From an uncultured Dialister sp. (GTDB lineage: Bacteria > Bacillota > Negativicutes > Veillonellales > Dialisteraceae), in assembly GCA_934178345.1 (NCBI GenBank), contig CAKPQG010000040.1:1-11515 (forward strand): DNA of 11,515 nt. The letters run 5' to 3'. This document shows, piece after piece, positions 5,551 through 11,448 of this stretch (its first letter is position 1; every line of letters begins with the position of its first letter). The notes under the pieces were generated by a model. It worked only from the letters and a program-made list of their open reading frames with translations. It was not told the DNA's origin and did no database searches. A program made the translations under genes and the position numbers.

Positions 5551-6183
5551 ATGTACAACACAGGAATCGATGTATCGGAACACAATGGGGCGATGGACTG
5601 GGAGGAAATTCGCCGGGCGAGGATTTCCTTTGCCATCATCCGTCTCGGCTGGGGACGGGGGCATCTGGATCGTCTCTTTTACGAGTACATCAATGGCGCA
5701 CTCGCCGCGGGGCTGCCGGTCGGGGTCTACTACTACAGCTACGCGGATACGCCAAAGGCGGCGGAGGATGAGGCGTGGTTCACCGTGCATGTCCTCACAG
5801 ACTGCGGACTTTTCCCGAAAAAACTGCCGCTGGGCGTCTGGTATGACATGGAGGATGCGGACGGCTGGAAGGCGGCGCGGGGGCTCGTGGAGCCTTCGCT
5901 CATCACGGCAATGTGCGGTGCGTATGTGGATTTTTTGAAGAGTGCGGGCTATCCCGCCGGTGTCTATGCGAGCTATGACTGGCTGACGCGGATGATTTGT
6001 CCGGAGAGAGCTTCCAGCTGGCCGCTCTGGTGCGCGCAGTGGGGAAGCAGCTGTGACCTTCCCGAGGCGTTCCTCTGGCAGTATACCGATCAGCTGGATA
6101 TCGGAGGGCATCGGTTGGATGGGGATAGGATCTTGGGATTCGGGACTAGCCCGCAGGGCATATCGCCTGTTGATTTCGTTTGA
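5551..6183 (+). CDS. Glycoside hydrolase family 25 lysozyme (endolysin-like)
   Basis: This 210-residue GH25 muramidase cleaves the beta-1,4 bond between N-acetylmuramic acid and N-acetylglucosamine in peptidoglycan. GIDVSEHNG (5-13, catalytic-type Asp7), the YYYSYA strand (60-65), WYDMED (97-102, Asp99 and Glu101) and the FLWQYTD end (about residues 174-180) are the family landmarks. It is a bare catalytic domain: no signal peptide and no cell-wall binding repeats are visible. A leaderless lysozyme needs a holin to reach the wall, which fits the gene just upstream. The start is set by AAGGAG about seven bases before the ATG. No terminator or heptamer tract follows; repeats begin within 30 bases. 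It could be a prophage remnant or a domesticated lysis function. Confidence 0.9.
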   Translation: MYNTGIDVSEHNGAMDWEEIRRARISFAIIRLGWGRGHLDRLFYEYINGALAAGLPVGVYYYSYADTPKAAEDEAWFTVHVLTDCGLFPKKLPLGVWYDMEDADGWKAARGLVEPSLITAMCGAYVDFLKSAGYPAGVYASYDWLTRMICPERASSWPLWCAQWGSSCDLPEAFLWQYTDQLDIGGHRLDGDRILGFGTSPQGISPVDFV

Positions 6184-6211
6184 AAATTTTGCTTGAATGA
6201 GAAATGGTGGT

Positions 6212-6270
6212 ACGGCGCATAAAAATATGGAAGCACCGCAGAGTATGGATGGTGGCGATGCCCGAAGGGC
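6212..6270 (-). repeat. Module E copy 5 (minus strand)
   Basis: Read on the minus strand, GCCCTTCGGGCATCGCCACC is followed by a TATT-like spacer and a hairpin with arms GCGGTGC and GCGCCGT. This is the same fold as copy 4 (3425-3485) but with G-T wobbles in place of two G-C pairs. It starts about 30 bases beyond the lysozyme stop. Confidence 0.65.
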
Positions 6271-6299
6271 TTATGAGATGATGCCATTCTCGTATCGTC

Positions 6300-6447
6300 A
6301 GCCTTCCCCTCAAGGGGAAGGTGCCCCGAAGGGGCGGATAGGGTACAAGCGGTATGAAAAAGCGCAGGAAAGAGCGTCTCAAGCAGGCGATTTACGAAAG
6401 CACCCGAGCGCCGCTTCGCGGTCCGCCTTCCCCATGCGGGGAAGGCT
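6300..6447 (+). repeat. Palindromic element A, copy 2
   Basis: Terminal hairpins CCTTCCCC-TCAA-GGGGAAGG and CCTTCCCC-ATGC-GGGGAAGG enclose GCCCC-GAA-GGGGC, GGATAGGG, GCGGTATGAAA and ACGAAAGCACCC. The inner CCCTATCC seen in the other copies is disrupted here (CCCGAGCG). Confidence 0.82.
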
Positions 6448-6520
6448 ATTAAGTTAAGGAAAATGTTAGCGCCGTAACGACTTGCTTCCCCCTTCGGGGG
6501 AAGTGCCGAAGGCAATAGGG
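6445..6520 (+). repeat. Element C, copy 1
   Basis: GCTATTAAGTTAAGGAAA runs directly out of element A, then GTTAGCGCCGTAACGACTTG, a CTTCCCCC-TTC-GGGGGAAG hairpin and GTGCCGAAGGCAATAGGGG. The window ends inside a second intact copy (11446-11515), and a shortened copy is at 1346-1424. Confidence 0.7.
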
Positions 6521-6737
6521 GCATGCCAGCGGCCATCGAACAATGTTGGATATACCGTAGTGCTGCCCCCTCATCTCGCTTCGCTCGAAATGGCGTCTCA
6601 CTTGATTTTCGCGTCGCTTCGCTCCTAAAAATCAAGTTCGCTTGCACAAGCCCTCCGGGCAGCTCCCCCGATGGGGAGCCAAGAATGATCTGCCGTTTAA
6701 CTTAATAGCATTACCCATGCGGGAAAGGCGAATCAAT
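6521..6737. repeat. Mixed repeat fragments without a gene
   Basis: The stretch holds a minus-strand fragment of the CGCCATTTCGAGCGAAGCGA motif (about 6570-6596), a 9-bp inverted repeat CTTGATTTT/AAAATCAAG (6601-6636), a GCTCCCC/GGGGAGC hairpin near 6661-6679, and a minus-strand piece of element C (GCTATTAAGTTAA form, about 6697-6720). No ORF here has an RBS or a recognisable product. Confidence 0.55.
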
Positions 6738-6876
6738 AGCGGTTCCGCTGCAAATATTTATGGGGTGATGCCTGAAGACCCTTGATAGCAGGCTTCACTT
6801 TTTGCATTTTTCTATCATCGTCTGATAAGCTACAAACGAAAAAGATTTCTCGCTTCGCTCGAAATGACGATGCAAG
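6738..6876 (-). repeat. Composite D+E repeat, minus-strand copy
   Basis: On the minus strand it repeats the order seen at 3145-3282: CTTGCATCGTCATTTCGAGC, the GAAATCTTTTTCGTT block, GACGATGATAGAAAA, GCCTGCTATCAAGGG, a CAGGCATCACCCCAT core and a hairpin AGCGG/CCGCT (6738-6749). An element C fragment follows on the same strand. Confidence 0.75.
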
Positions 6877-6898
6877 AGTCTAATGTCTCTCAGTCTCC

Positions 6899-6982
6899 CA
6901 GTCCCCAGTCACTAGTCCCTAGTCTCCAGTCCCCAGTCCCCAGTCACTAGTCCCCAGTCACTAGTCACTAGTCCCCAGTCAC
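6899..6982 (-). repeat. Heptamer tract H5 downstream of the YolD-like gene
   Basis: Twelve contiguous 7-nt units of the form YAGTCMC on the plus strand, that is GKGACTR on the minus (coding) strand, run without phase loss over 84 bp. One further unit lies beyond a one-base slip (6891-6897). It begins about 31 bases beyond the YolD-like stop codon, in sense orientation. Confidence 0.94.
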
Positions 6983-7013
6983 TTTTAATCCGTATTTCCT
7001 TACATTTTTCCTC

Positions 7014-7322
7014 TTACTCGCACACCACATCCCAGAGATCCCTGAAGCGTATGACACCGTCTTCCGTGCGAAGTCTTCGATAGACGGGATCGACTTCGAT
7101 GATGGTGGTGCGGGTACGGGCGTAGCCATTTCCTGTAAAATAGGTGATGGTGACGGTGTCGCCCCTCTCAAGCTCGAGCAGGGCGTCGTTCAGGGCGCGG
7201 GCGCGGTCTTCGGTGATTTCTCTTCGGGCGGCTCGCTGGATTTGGGCGGCCGTCACTTGTTCGGCGTAGCCGCGCAGGCCGTTGAACGGCATGAACTGCG
7301 CGGCTCTTTTTCTATCAGGCAT
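7014..7322 (-). CDS. YolD-like family protein
   Basis: This 102-residue soluble protein carries an N-terminal DRKRAAQFMPFNGLRGY block (3-19), the conserved RAxQFMPFxALxG-type motif of YolD-like proteins in Firmicutes, and a beta-rich C-terminal half (VTITYFTGNGYARTRTTIIE). YolD genes regularly sit beside Y-family polymerases of the YqjW/UvrX type, exactly as here, and are thought to be accessory or regulatory. Its biochemical role is not known. The ATG (7320-7322) overlaps the last codons of the polymerase gene by eight bases and has an AGGAGG RBS inside that gene, so the two are translationally coupled. A heptamer tract follows the stop. Confidence 0.85.
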   Translation of the reverse strand: MPDRKRAAQFMPFNGLRGYAEQVTAAQIQRAARREITEDRARALNDALLELERGDTVTITYFTGNGYARTRTTIIEVDPVYRRLRTEDGVIRFRDLWDVVCE

Positions 7323-8574
7323 GGTGACCTCCTATCAGTGTATTTCTGAGGCGCAGCGTCGCCTTGGGCATATAGTCGATCCCGCGAAGCATGGCATTTT
7401 TGCCATGCTTTTTTTTGATCTCGATCATGACCTTCTCGATGGCGCGCTCTTTCGCTTCGGCTTTGGCATCGCCGAAAAGGCTCGTCTCCTCATAGCCTTC
7501 GCTGGCGGGCGCGAGACGGCCCAGACTGAGGTTTAGCGAGCGGATGGGGATTTCTCGGCGGACTTTCGCCTCATAGAGCGCAGAAAAAGCGCTCTGGATG
7601 CGGCTGGGGATGTCGGTCCAGCCGGGAAGGCGGCGGCTTCCACCCGAGGAGGCGCGCTCTTCTCCTCCGTAGCCGATGCGAAGGCTGATCTCCCTTGTGA
7701 CCAGCTCTTTTTCGAGAAGTTCTTGGATCAGTGTCTCTGCCATTTCATGGAGAAGGATGCGGGCGTCTTCACTGGTGTAGTTCGTAAAGAGGATCTGTCC
7801 GGTGGAAATCGAGCGGGACTTCGGCGCATAGGTGCGGATATCGGATAGCGTGCAGGGCTCACGGCCCCAGGCATGGTCGATGAGAGCGGCGGCATTTTTC
7901 CCGAAGAGATGGTAGAGCGTCGCCTCAGGGATGCGCGTGATGCCGTATAGGTCGTAGACGCCGATCTTGGCAAGACGGCGCGCGGTGCCGCCCGCGATCT
8001 GCCAGATGTCGGTGATGGGACGGTGATGCCACATGATTTCCCGAAAGGATCTTTCGTCCAAGACGCCGATGTGTGAGGGGACATGCTTGGCAAGGATGTC
8101 CATCGCGATCTTGGCGAGGAAGAGATTCGTCCCCACGCCGGCGGTCGCGCAGATGCCCGTCCTTTGGTAGATCTGATTCATGAGGGAAATCGCCATTTCC
8201 GCAGGCGTCTTGGCATACATGGCTAGGTAGGGCGTGACATCCATGAAGCACTCGTCGATGGAGTAGGGGAAAATGTCTTCCGGCGCGAGAAATTTCAGGT
8301 AGATCTTGTAAATCTCGGTAGAAACGTCCATGTAGTGCTGCATCCGTGGCGGTGCGATGAGGTAGGGGATACCGCGCGGGATCTCGAAGAGGCGGCAACG
8401 GTTCCGGACGCCGAGCGCTTTCAGCGCGGGGCTGACGGCGAGGCAGAGCGCGCCCATCCCCCGCGCCTGATCGGCAACGACCAGATTCGCCGTGAAGGGA
8501 TCCAGCCCGCGGTCCACGCACTCGACAGACGCGTAGTAGCTCTTGAGGTCGATGCAGAGGTAGCTGTGATTCAT
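7315..8574 (-). CDS. Y-family DNA polymerase (UmuC/DinB-like, YqjW/UvrX type)
   Basis: This 419-residue translesion polymerase copies damaged DNA with low fidelity. The palm metal ligands are visible: CIDLKSYYASVEC (7-19, Asp9) and YSIDECFMD (104-112, Asp107 and Glu108). The helix-hairpin-helix-like thumb region (CATAGVGTNLFLAKIAMD, 142-159, and IWQIAGGTARRLAKIGV, 190-206) is also typical. The IDLKSYYASVEC form and the adjoining YolD-like gene point to the YqjW/UvrX branch rather than classical DinB. Length is full. The start is fixed by AAGGAGG upstream on the minus strand. An imperfect LexA-type box (8604-8617) lies 30-43 bases before the start, which would fit SOS control. Confidence 0.93.
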   Translation of the reverse strand: MNHSYLCIDLKSYYASVECVDRGLDPFTANLVVADQARGMGALCLAVSPALKALGVRNRCRLFEIPRGIPYLIAPPRMQHYMDVSTEIYKIYLKFLAPEDIFPYSIDECFMDVTPYLAMYAKTPAEMAISLMNQIYQRTGICATAGVGTNLFLAKIAMDILAKHVPSHIGVLDERSFREIMWHHRPITDIWQIAGGTARRLAKIGVYDLYGITRIPEATLYHLFGKNAAALIDHAWGREPCTLSDIRTYAPKSRSISTGQILFTNYTSEDARILLHEMAETLIQELLEKELVTREISLRIGYGGEERASSGGSRRLPGWTDIPSRIQSAFSALYEAKVRREIPIRSLNLSLGRLAPASEGYEETSLFGDAKAEAKERAIEKVMIEIKKKHGKNAMLRGIDYMPKATLRLRNTLIGGHHA

Positions 8575-8603
8575 TTCGTCCTCCTTCCTGCTATAAGGAT
8601 ACG

Positions 8604-8617
8604 CGATAATCTGTTCG
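8604..8617 (-). promoter_or_regulatory. Candidate SOS (LexA) box, imperfect
   Basis: On the minus strand the sequence is CGAAC-AGAT-TATCG. It matches the Gram-positive consensus CGAAC-N4-GTTCG at 8 of 10 positions, with one perfect half-site. It lies 30-43 bases upstream of the polymerase start. Sequence alone cannot show that LexA binds it. Confidence 0.4.
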
Positions 8618-8654
8618 CGGACTAGAGAACGCCAGATTAAGAATGAGGAGGGTC

Positions 8655-8686
8655 AAAAAACTCACGAACCGGAAAAGGTTCGTGAG
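8655..8686 (-). terminator. Terminator of the DUF4405-like gene
   Basis: A perfect 10-bp stem CTCACGAACC/GGTTCGTGAG with a 6-nt loop is followed on the minus strand by a run of six T residues. It starts about 30 bases after the stop of the membrane protein gene and insulates the polymerase operon from it. Confidence 0.9.
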
Positions 8687-8715
8687 TTTTAGATTGGCGA
8701 TGATAGCAGGTTCTT

Positions 8716-9363
8716 TTATTTTCTGCTCGCCCATTTCCATCCGTAGTACCCGATGACCGTATAGAGGATCACGATCGAGAGATGACAGGTAAGGAAAAGG
8801 CAAAGCGTCGTAGGCGGCCGCGTGAGCGACCGCACGGGAATAAGCAAGAGGCGGCTGCCCAGGGCATACAGGAAAGAACTGTACACCCCTGCTGCCGCGA
8901 GGATGAGCGCCGCGGCGTGGCTCATCAAGGATGCCAGCGTCGTATCCGGTATGTGCATGGCCCGTTTCATCTTCGCCCAGATCCCCTGCCAGTGGATACC
9001 GAGATGGAGCCCCATCACAAAGAGCATCAGGAAGCCAAAGAGGCGGTGCAGCCGGTGCACCCAAAGCGGCGGGCGGATATTGAAAATCGGCATCGTGTGC
9101 GAGAAGGAGAGCCCCGTCAGCATGACGCCAAGGAAAAGGAAGAGCAGAAGCAGATCGATACCGGTCATGACGATGCGCTGCTTCGGCCAGCGCCCACGAA
9201 AGAGGGCGCTGTACCACCTCGCATTCCAGATCGTGTGGAGAAGAAAGAGCGCGGTAAAGACAAGGGCTAACATCTCATGACCGAAATTGTGGACGTAGCG
9301 GTAGTCCAGCAGCAGGAGAAAAACAAAGAGCATCGAGGTATCGACAAGAATTCGTTTGTTCAT
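8716..9363 (-). CDS. DUF4405-like multi-spanning membrane protein, probable b-type cytochrome
   Basis: This is a 215-residue integral membrane protein with about five hydrophobic segments (near 10-22, 30-46, 67-86, 107-124 and 145-165) and a sixth near 186-207. Paired histidines within or next to helices (NFGHE His29, LLHTIW His43, VHRLHRLFGF His103/His106, GLHLGIHW His120/His124) are the pattern of DUF4405 proteins, which resemble the heme-binding cytochrome subunits of membrane redox enzymes. I see no partner dehydrogenase gene. The start is placed at 9363 because AAAGGAGG lies seven bases upstream; an in-frame ATG at 9390 would extend it into the heptamer tract and lacks an RBS. A terminator follows. 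Confidence 0.72.
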   Translation of the reverse strand: MNKRILVDTSMLFVFLLLLDYRYVHNFGHEMLALVFTALFLLHTIWNARWYSALFRGRWPKQRIVMTGIDLLLLFLFLGVMLTGLSFSHTMPIFNIRPPLWVHRLHRLFGFLMLFVMGLHLGIHWQGIWAKMKRAMHIPDTTLASLMSHAAALILAAAGVYSSFLYALGSRLLLIPVRSLTRPPTTLCLFLTCHLSIVILYTVIGYYGWKWASRK

Positions 9364-9383
9364 GGCATCCTCCTTTCGGGGAT

Positions 9384-9453
9384 GAGTCACCAGTCACCAG
9401 TCACCAGTCACCAGTCACTAGTCACCAGTCACTAGTGACCAGCCACCCGTCAC
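9384..9453 (-). repeat. Heptamer tract H6 downstream of the thioesterase
   Basis: Ten 7-nt units (mostly YAGTCAC on the plus strand, GTGACTR on the coding strand) run from the thioesterase stop, which lies inside the last unit (9450-9452), almost to the RBS of the next gene. One unit (9433-9439, TAGTGAC) is inverted, giving a local ACTAGT-centred palindrome. Confidence 0.93.
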
Positions 9454-9938
9454 TCCTTCGTCCCCAGCATCATATGCGACGTCGCCTCGGCAGCGATCGT
9501 CCCGTCTTCTTTTGTGATCTTCGCACTCATGACGATGAGATGCCCTTTCCGGCGGACCCCCTCGCAGGTGATGAGGACCGTCTCTCCGATGAGGATCGGA
9601 TGACGGAAACGGCTCTCCATCTTGCCTGTATAGGCAGGAATACCGTCTTTCAGGAAGAGATAATTCCCCATCACCTCATCCATCAGCGTCATGATGAGGC
9701 CGCCATGCATGCGGTCATTGTAGCTCTGATGCTCGCGCGAGGGCGTGAAGAGGGAGAGGCATCCCTGCGGCAGCGGGAAAAAATGCAGGTGCAGACCGAT
9801 GGGATTCTCCGTCCCGCAGGCAAAGCACATATTATACGTCGGATTTCTCGGCCATTCGGCGAGCGTGATCCCAAGCCGCGCCTCTTCCCGGTGGAGCAGC
9901 GCCGTCTCTTTTTCGTTCAGTGGAAATGGATGATTCAT
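9450..9938 (-). CDS. PaaI-like hotdog-fold thioesterase
   Basis: This 162-residue cytosolic protein has the single-domain length of acyl-CoA thioesterases. CFACGTENPIGLHLHF (38-53) and HQSYNDRMHGGLIMTLMDEVMG (70-91), with the HGG turn and Asp87/Glu88 on the central helix, are the PaaI/YbgC-type hotdog signature. The substrate is unknown. The ATG at 9936-9938 has AGGAGG eight bases upstream. A TTG two codons earlier is too close to that RBS to be the start. An extended -10 (TGCTATAAT, 9961-9969) lies just upstream. The stop codon is part of a heptamer tract that separates it from the DUF4405-like gene. Confidence 0.87.
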   Translation of the reverse strand: MNHPFPLNEKETALLHREEARLGITLAEWPRNPTYNMCFACGTENPIGLHLHFFPLPQGCLSLFTPSREHQSYNDRMHGGLIMTLMDEVMGNYLFLKDGIPAYTGKMESRFRHPILIGETVLITCEGVRRKGHLIVMSAKITKEDGTIAAEATSHMMLGTKE

Positions 9939-9960
9939 GAGCAAGACCTCCTTTACCTAT

Positions 9961-9969
9961 ATTATAGCA
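9961..9969 (-). promoter_or_regulatory. Extended -10 promoter of the thioesterase gene
   Basis: On the minus strand TGCTATAAT is a consensus extended -10, identical to the one at 1515-1523. No strong -35 is visible. Transcription would start just upstream of the AGGAGG of the thioesterase, giving a very short leader. Confidence 0.65.
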
Positions 9970-10022
9970 TTATCGCTGCACTAAAAAATAGTTCCAGCGC
10001 TCCGAGCCGATAGTTCCACTTC

Positions 10023-10060
10023 ATCCGCATAAGCAGAATGTCTATTCTGTTTATGCGGAT
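10023..10060. other. Long 17-bp stem hairpin between divergent genes
   Basis: ATCCGCATAAGCAGAAT and ATTCTGTTTATGCGGAT pair along 17 bp with one G-T wobble and a 4-nt loop (GTCT). There is no T-run, and no gene ends nearby: the thioesterase and sigma-factor genes both start outward from this region. It is therefore not an obvious terminator. It could be an operator dyad, a small RNA or a solo repeat. Confidence 0.6.
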
Positions 10061-10101
10061 TTCTTATGCCGTGACACGCCGCTTACAGCCATCGAAGGCG
10101 A

Positions 10102-10131
10102 TTGGAAAGGAAATGGATGTTCTGCTATTCT
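10102..10131 (+). promoter_or_regulatory. Candidate promoter of the sigma-like gene
   Basis: TTGGAA (10102-10107) and TATTCT (10126-10131) are separated by 18 bases, with TGC directly before the -10 box. Each hexamer matches the consensus at four of six positions. The start of transcription would be near 10138, which supports the ATG at 10182 over a GTG at 10134. Confidence 0.4.
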
Positions 10132-10181
10132 GAGTGCATCCGGAAATACAAAAGAGAGCGCGCTCCGGAAAGAGAACGTAC

Positions 10182-10751
10182 ATGTTCGACGAAAAACAGA
10201 ATCAGAAAGACATCTGTCGGGCGCTCGCCTGGCAGCACGGGGACAAAGACGCCGCCGAAGCCCTGCTAATGCAGTACCAGCCCCTCATCCGAAGCATCCG
10301 GCAGAACTTCTGCCGAGATCTTTCCTACGAAGACCTCGAGCAGGAGCTCATCCTTCATTTCTTAGAGCAGACCGCCTGCTACGATCCGAAGAAGAATCCG
10401 AGCTTTGCCGGCTACATCACGCCCCGTCTCAGATGGTATCGGATGAACCGCATCCGCAAGGAAATGACACGCGAAGACCACGAAGAGCTCACCCTCGAAG
10501 ACCAGGCCGAAGGCACTTCGCTTGACGACTACGGCGAGGCGAAGGCCTCGCTCGAAGAAGTCGCTCGCCTCGCCCGTCTCACCGAGAAGCAGAAGCCCGT
10601 CTTTTTCCTTTGGATGCAGGGACTGACGCCCATGGAAATCTCCACCCGCACCGGCGACAGCCTCCCGTCCATCACAAGAAAGAAACAACGGATCCAAAGG
10701 CAGCTTTCCAAGTATGCCAAGGAAATCAGGGGATTGGTGGTGGGAGACTAG
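10182..10751 (+). CDS. Sigma-70-like factor (small, region 2 + region 4)
   Basis: This 189-residue protein has a region-2-like part (about 22-96: LSYEDLEQELILHFLEQTACYD, then ITPRLRWYRMNRIRKEM) and a region-4 helix-turn-helix (132-178: LTEKQKPVFFLWMQGLTPMEIS, then SITRKKQRIQRQLSKY), joined by an acidic linker. This is the architecture of ECF or TcdR/UviA-like alternative sigma factors and of phage-encoded sigma-like regulators. The promoter it recognises is unknown, and no anti-sigma gene adjoins it. The start at 10182 is preferred; the alternative GTG at 10134 has no RBS and would lie at the predicted transcription start. The RBS here is weak. The stop codon is inside a heptamer tract. Confidence 0.78.
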   Translation: MFDEKQNQKDICRALAWQHGDKDAAEALLMQYQPLIRSIRQNFCRDLSYEDLEQELILHFLEQTACYDPKKNPSFAGYITPRLRWYRMNRIRKEMTREDHEELTLEDQAEGTSLDDYGEAKASLEEVARLARLTEKQKPVFFLWMQGLTPMEISTRTGDSLPSITRKKQRIQRQLSKYAKEIRGLVVGD

Positions 10752-10807
10752 TGACTAGTGACTGGTGGCTGGTGACTAGCGGCTTCTAATCCCTGGCCAC
10801 TAATCCC
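10744..10807 (+). repeat. Heptamer tract H7 overlapping the sigma-factor stop, with an opposite-strand end
   Basis: Five sense units (GAGACTA, GTGACTA, GTGACTG, GTGGCTG, GTGACTA; 10744-10778) contain the TAG stop (10749-10751). After eight bases come three units of opposite sense (TAATCCC, TGGCCAC, TAATCCC; 10787-10807), so the RNA could fold back, as at 5383-5525. Confidence 0.88.
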
Positions 10808-10983
10808 TGCTTTCAAACTTCTAGCGGCGGCTTCGCCGCCAAAAAAGAAAGCCAACCCCGCCTCGCTGTGCTCGGCAGCCCCTTCCAAGGGAAGGGGCTC
10901 GCATGGACACACCCTCCTTCCATAGGAAGGAGGTGCCCCGAAGGGGCGGAGGTTGGATGGGGAAAGCGGTATTTCCGTATCAA

Positions 10984-11130
10984 AGCCTTCCCCTCGAGGG
11001 GAAGGTGCCCCGAAGGGGCGGATAGGGCAGGAGCGGTATGAAAAAGAGCGAAGGAGATCGTCTCAAGTCGAGGATAAACGAAAGCACCCTATCCACCGCT
11101 GCGCGGTCCCCCTTCCCCAATGGGAAAGGC
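10984..11130 (+). repeat. Palindromic element A, copy 3
   Basis: AGCCTTCCCC-TCGA-GGGGAAGG opens it, followed by GCCCC-GAA-GGGGC, GGATAGGG, the variable centre, CCCTATCC, ACCGC-TGC-GCGGT and a decayed last hairpin (CCTTCCCCAATGGGAAAGG). It lies in the first unit of the tandem duplication. Confidence 0.82.
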
Positions 11131-11296
11131 AAAGAGGAGGCGTCTTCGCCGCCAAAAAAGAAAGCCAACCCCGCCCCGCTGCGCTCGGCAGCCCCTTTCC
11201 AGGGAAGGGGCTCGCGTGGACATTCCCTCCTTCCTATGGAAGGAGGTGCCCCGAAGGGGCGGAGGTTGGATGGGGAAAGCGGTATTTCCGTATCAA

Positions 11297-11448
11297 AGCC
11301 TTCCCCTCGTGGGGAAGGTGGCGAGCGGAGCGAGCCGGATAGGGTACTAGCGGTATGAAAGAGGGCGGGGAAGATCGTCTCAAGTGCGTCGCTTACGAAA
11401 GCACCCTATCCACCGCTACGCGGTCCCCCTTTCCCCAGGGGGAAGGCT
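11297..11448 (+). repeat. Palindromic element A, copy 4
   Basis: It has the same layout as copy 3, but the second hairpin (GCCCC-GAA-GGGGC in every other copy) is replaced by GGCGAGCGGAGCGAGCC (11320-11336). The rest, including GGATAGGG/CCCTATCC and ACCGCTACGCGGT, is kept. Confidence 0.82.

Larger units (their letters stand above)
10831..11448 (+). repeat. 313-bp tandem duplication of a hairpin-rich unit
   Basis: The unit starting CTTCGCCGCCAAAAAAGAAA at 10831 recurs at 11144, a period of 313 bp. Each unit has AGCCCCTTCC/GGAAGGGGCT-type and CCTCCTTCC/GGAAGGAGG-type hairpins, GCCCC-GAA-GGGGC, GGTTGGATGGGGAAAGCGG and then a full element A. The two units differ by scattered substitutions, and only the second continues into element C. 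The open reading frames through it change frame between units and have no RBS, so no gene is called. Confidence 0.85.

Noticed and set aside
4907..6183. A complete prophage
   Set aside because: Only holin and lysozyme are present. The flanking genes (nucleoside hydrolase, polymerase with YolD-like) are chromosomal, and no integrase, att site or structural gene is visible.
8661..8686. LexA box in the CGAAC...GTTCG inverted repeat
   Set aside because: The half-sites are 8 bases apart instead of 4, and the sequence is the stem of a terminator with a T-run on the minus strand.
9364..9390. Nine-codon longer start for the DUF4405-like protein
   Set aside because: The extension includes the RBS of the shorter form and runs into the heptamer tract; it lacks its own RBS.
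9939..9944. TTG start two codons upstream for the thioesterase
   Set aside because: The AGGAGG would be only two bases before the TTG, while the ATG at 9936-9938 has a normal eight-base spacing.
10953..11358. Overlapping ORFs of 76-129 codons at the right end
   Set aside because: They run through the tandemly duplicated hairpin elements in several frames at once, with no RBS and no recognisable product.
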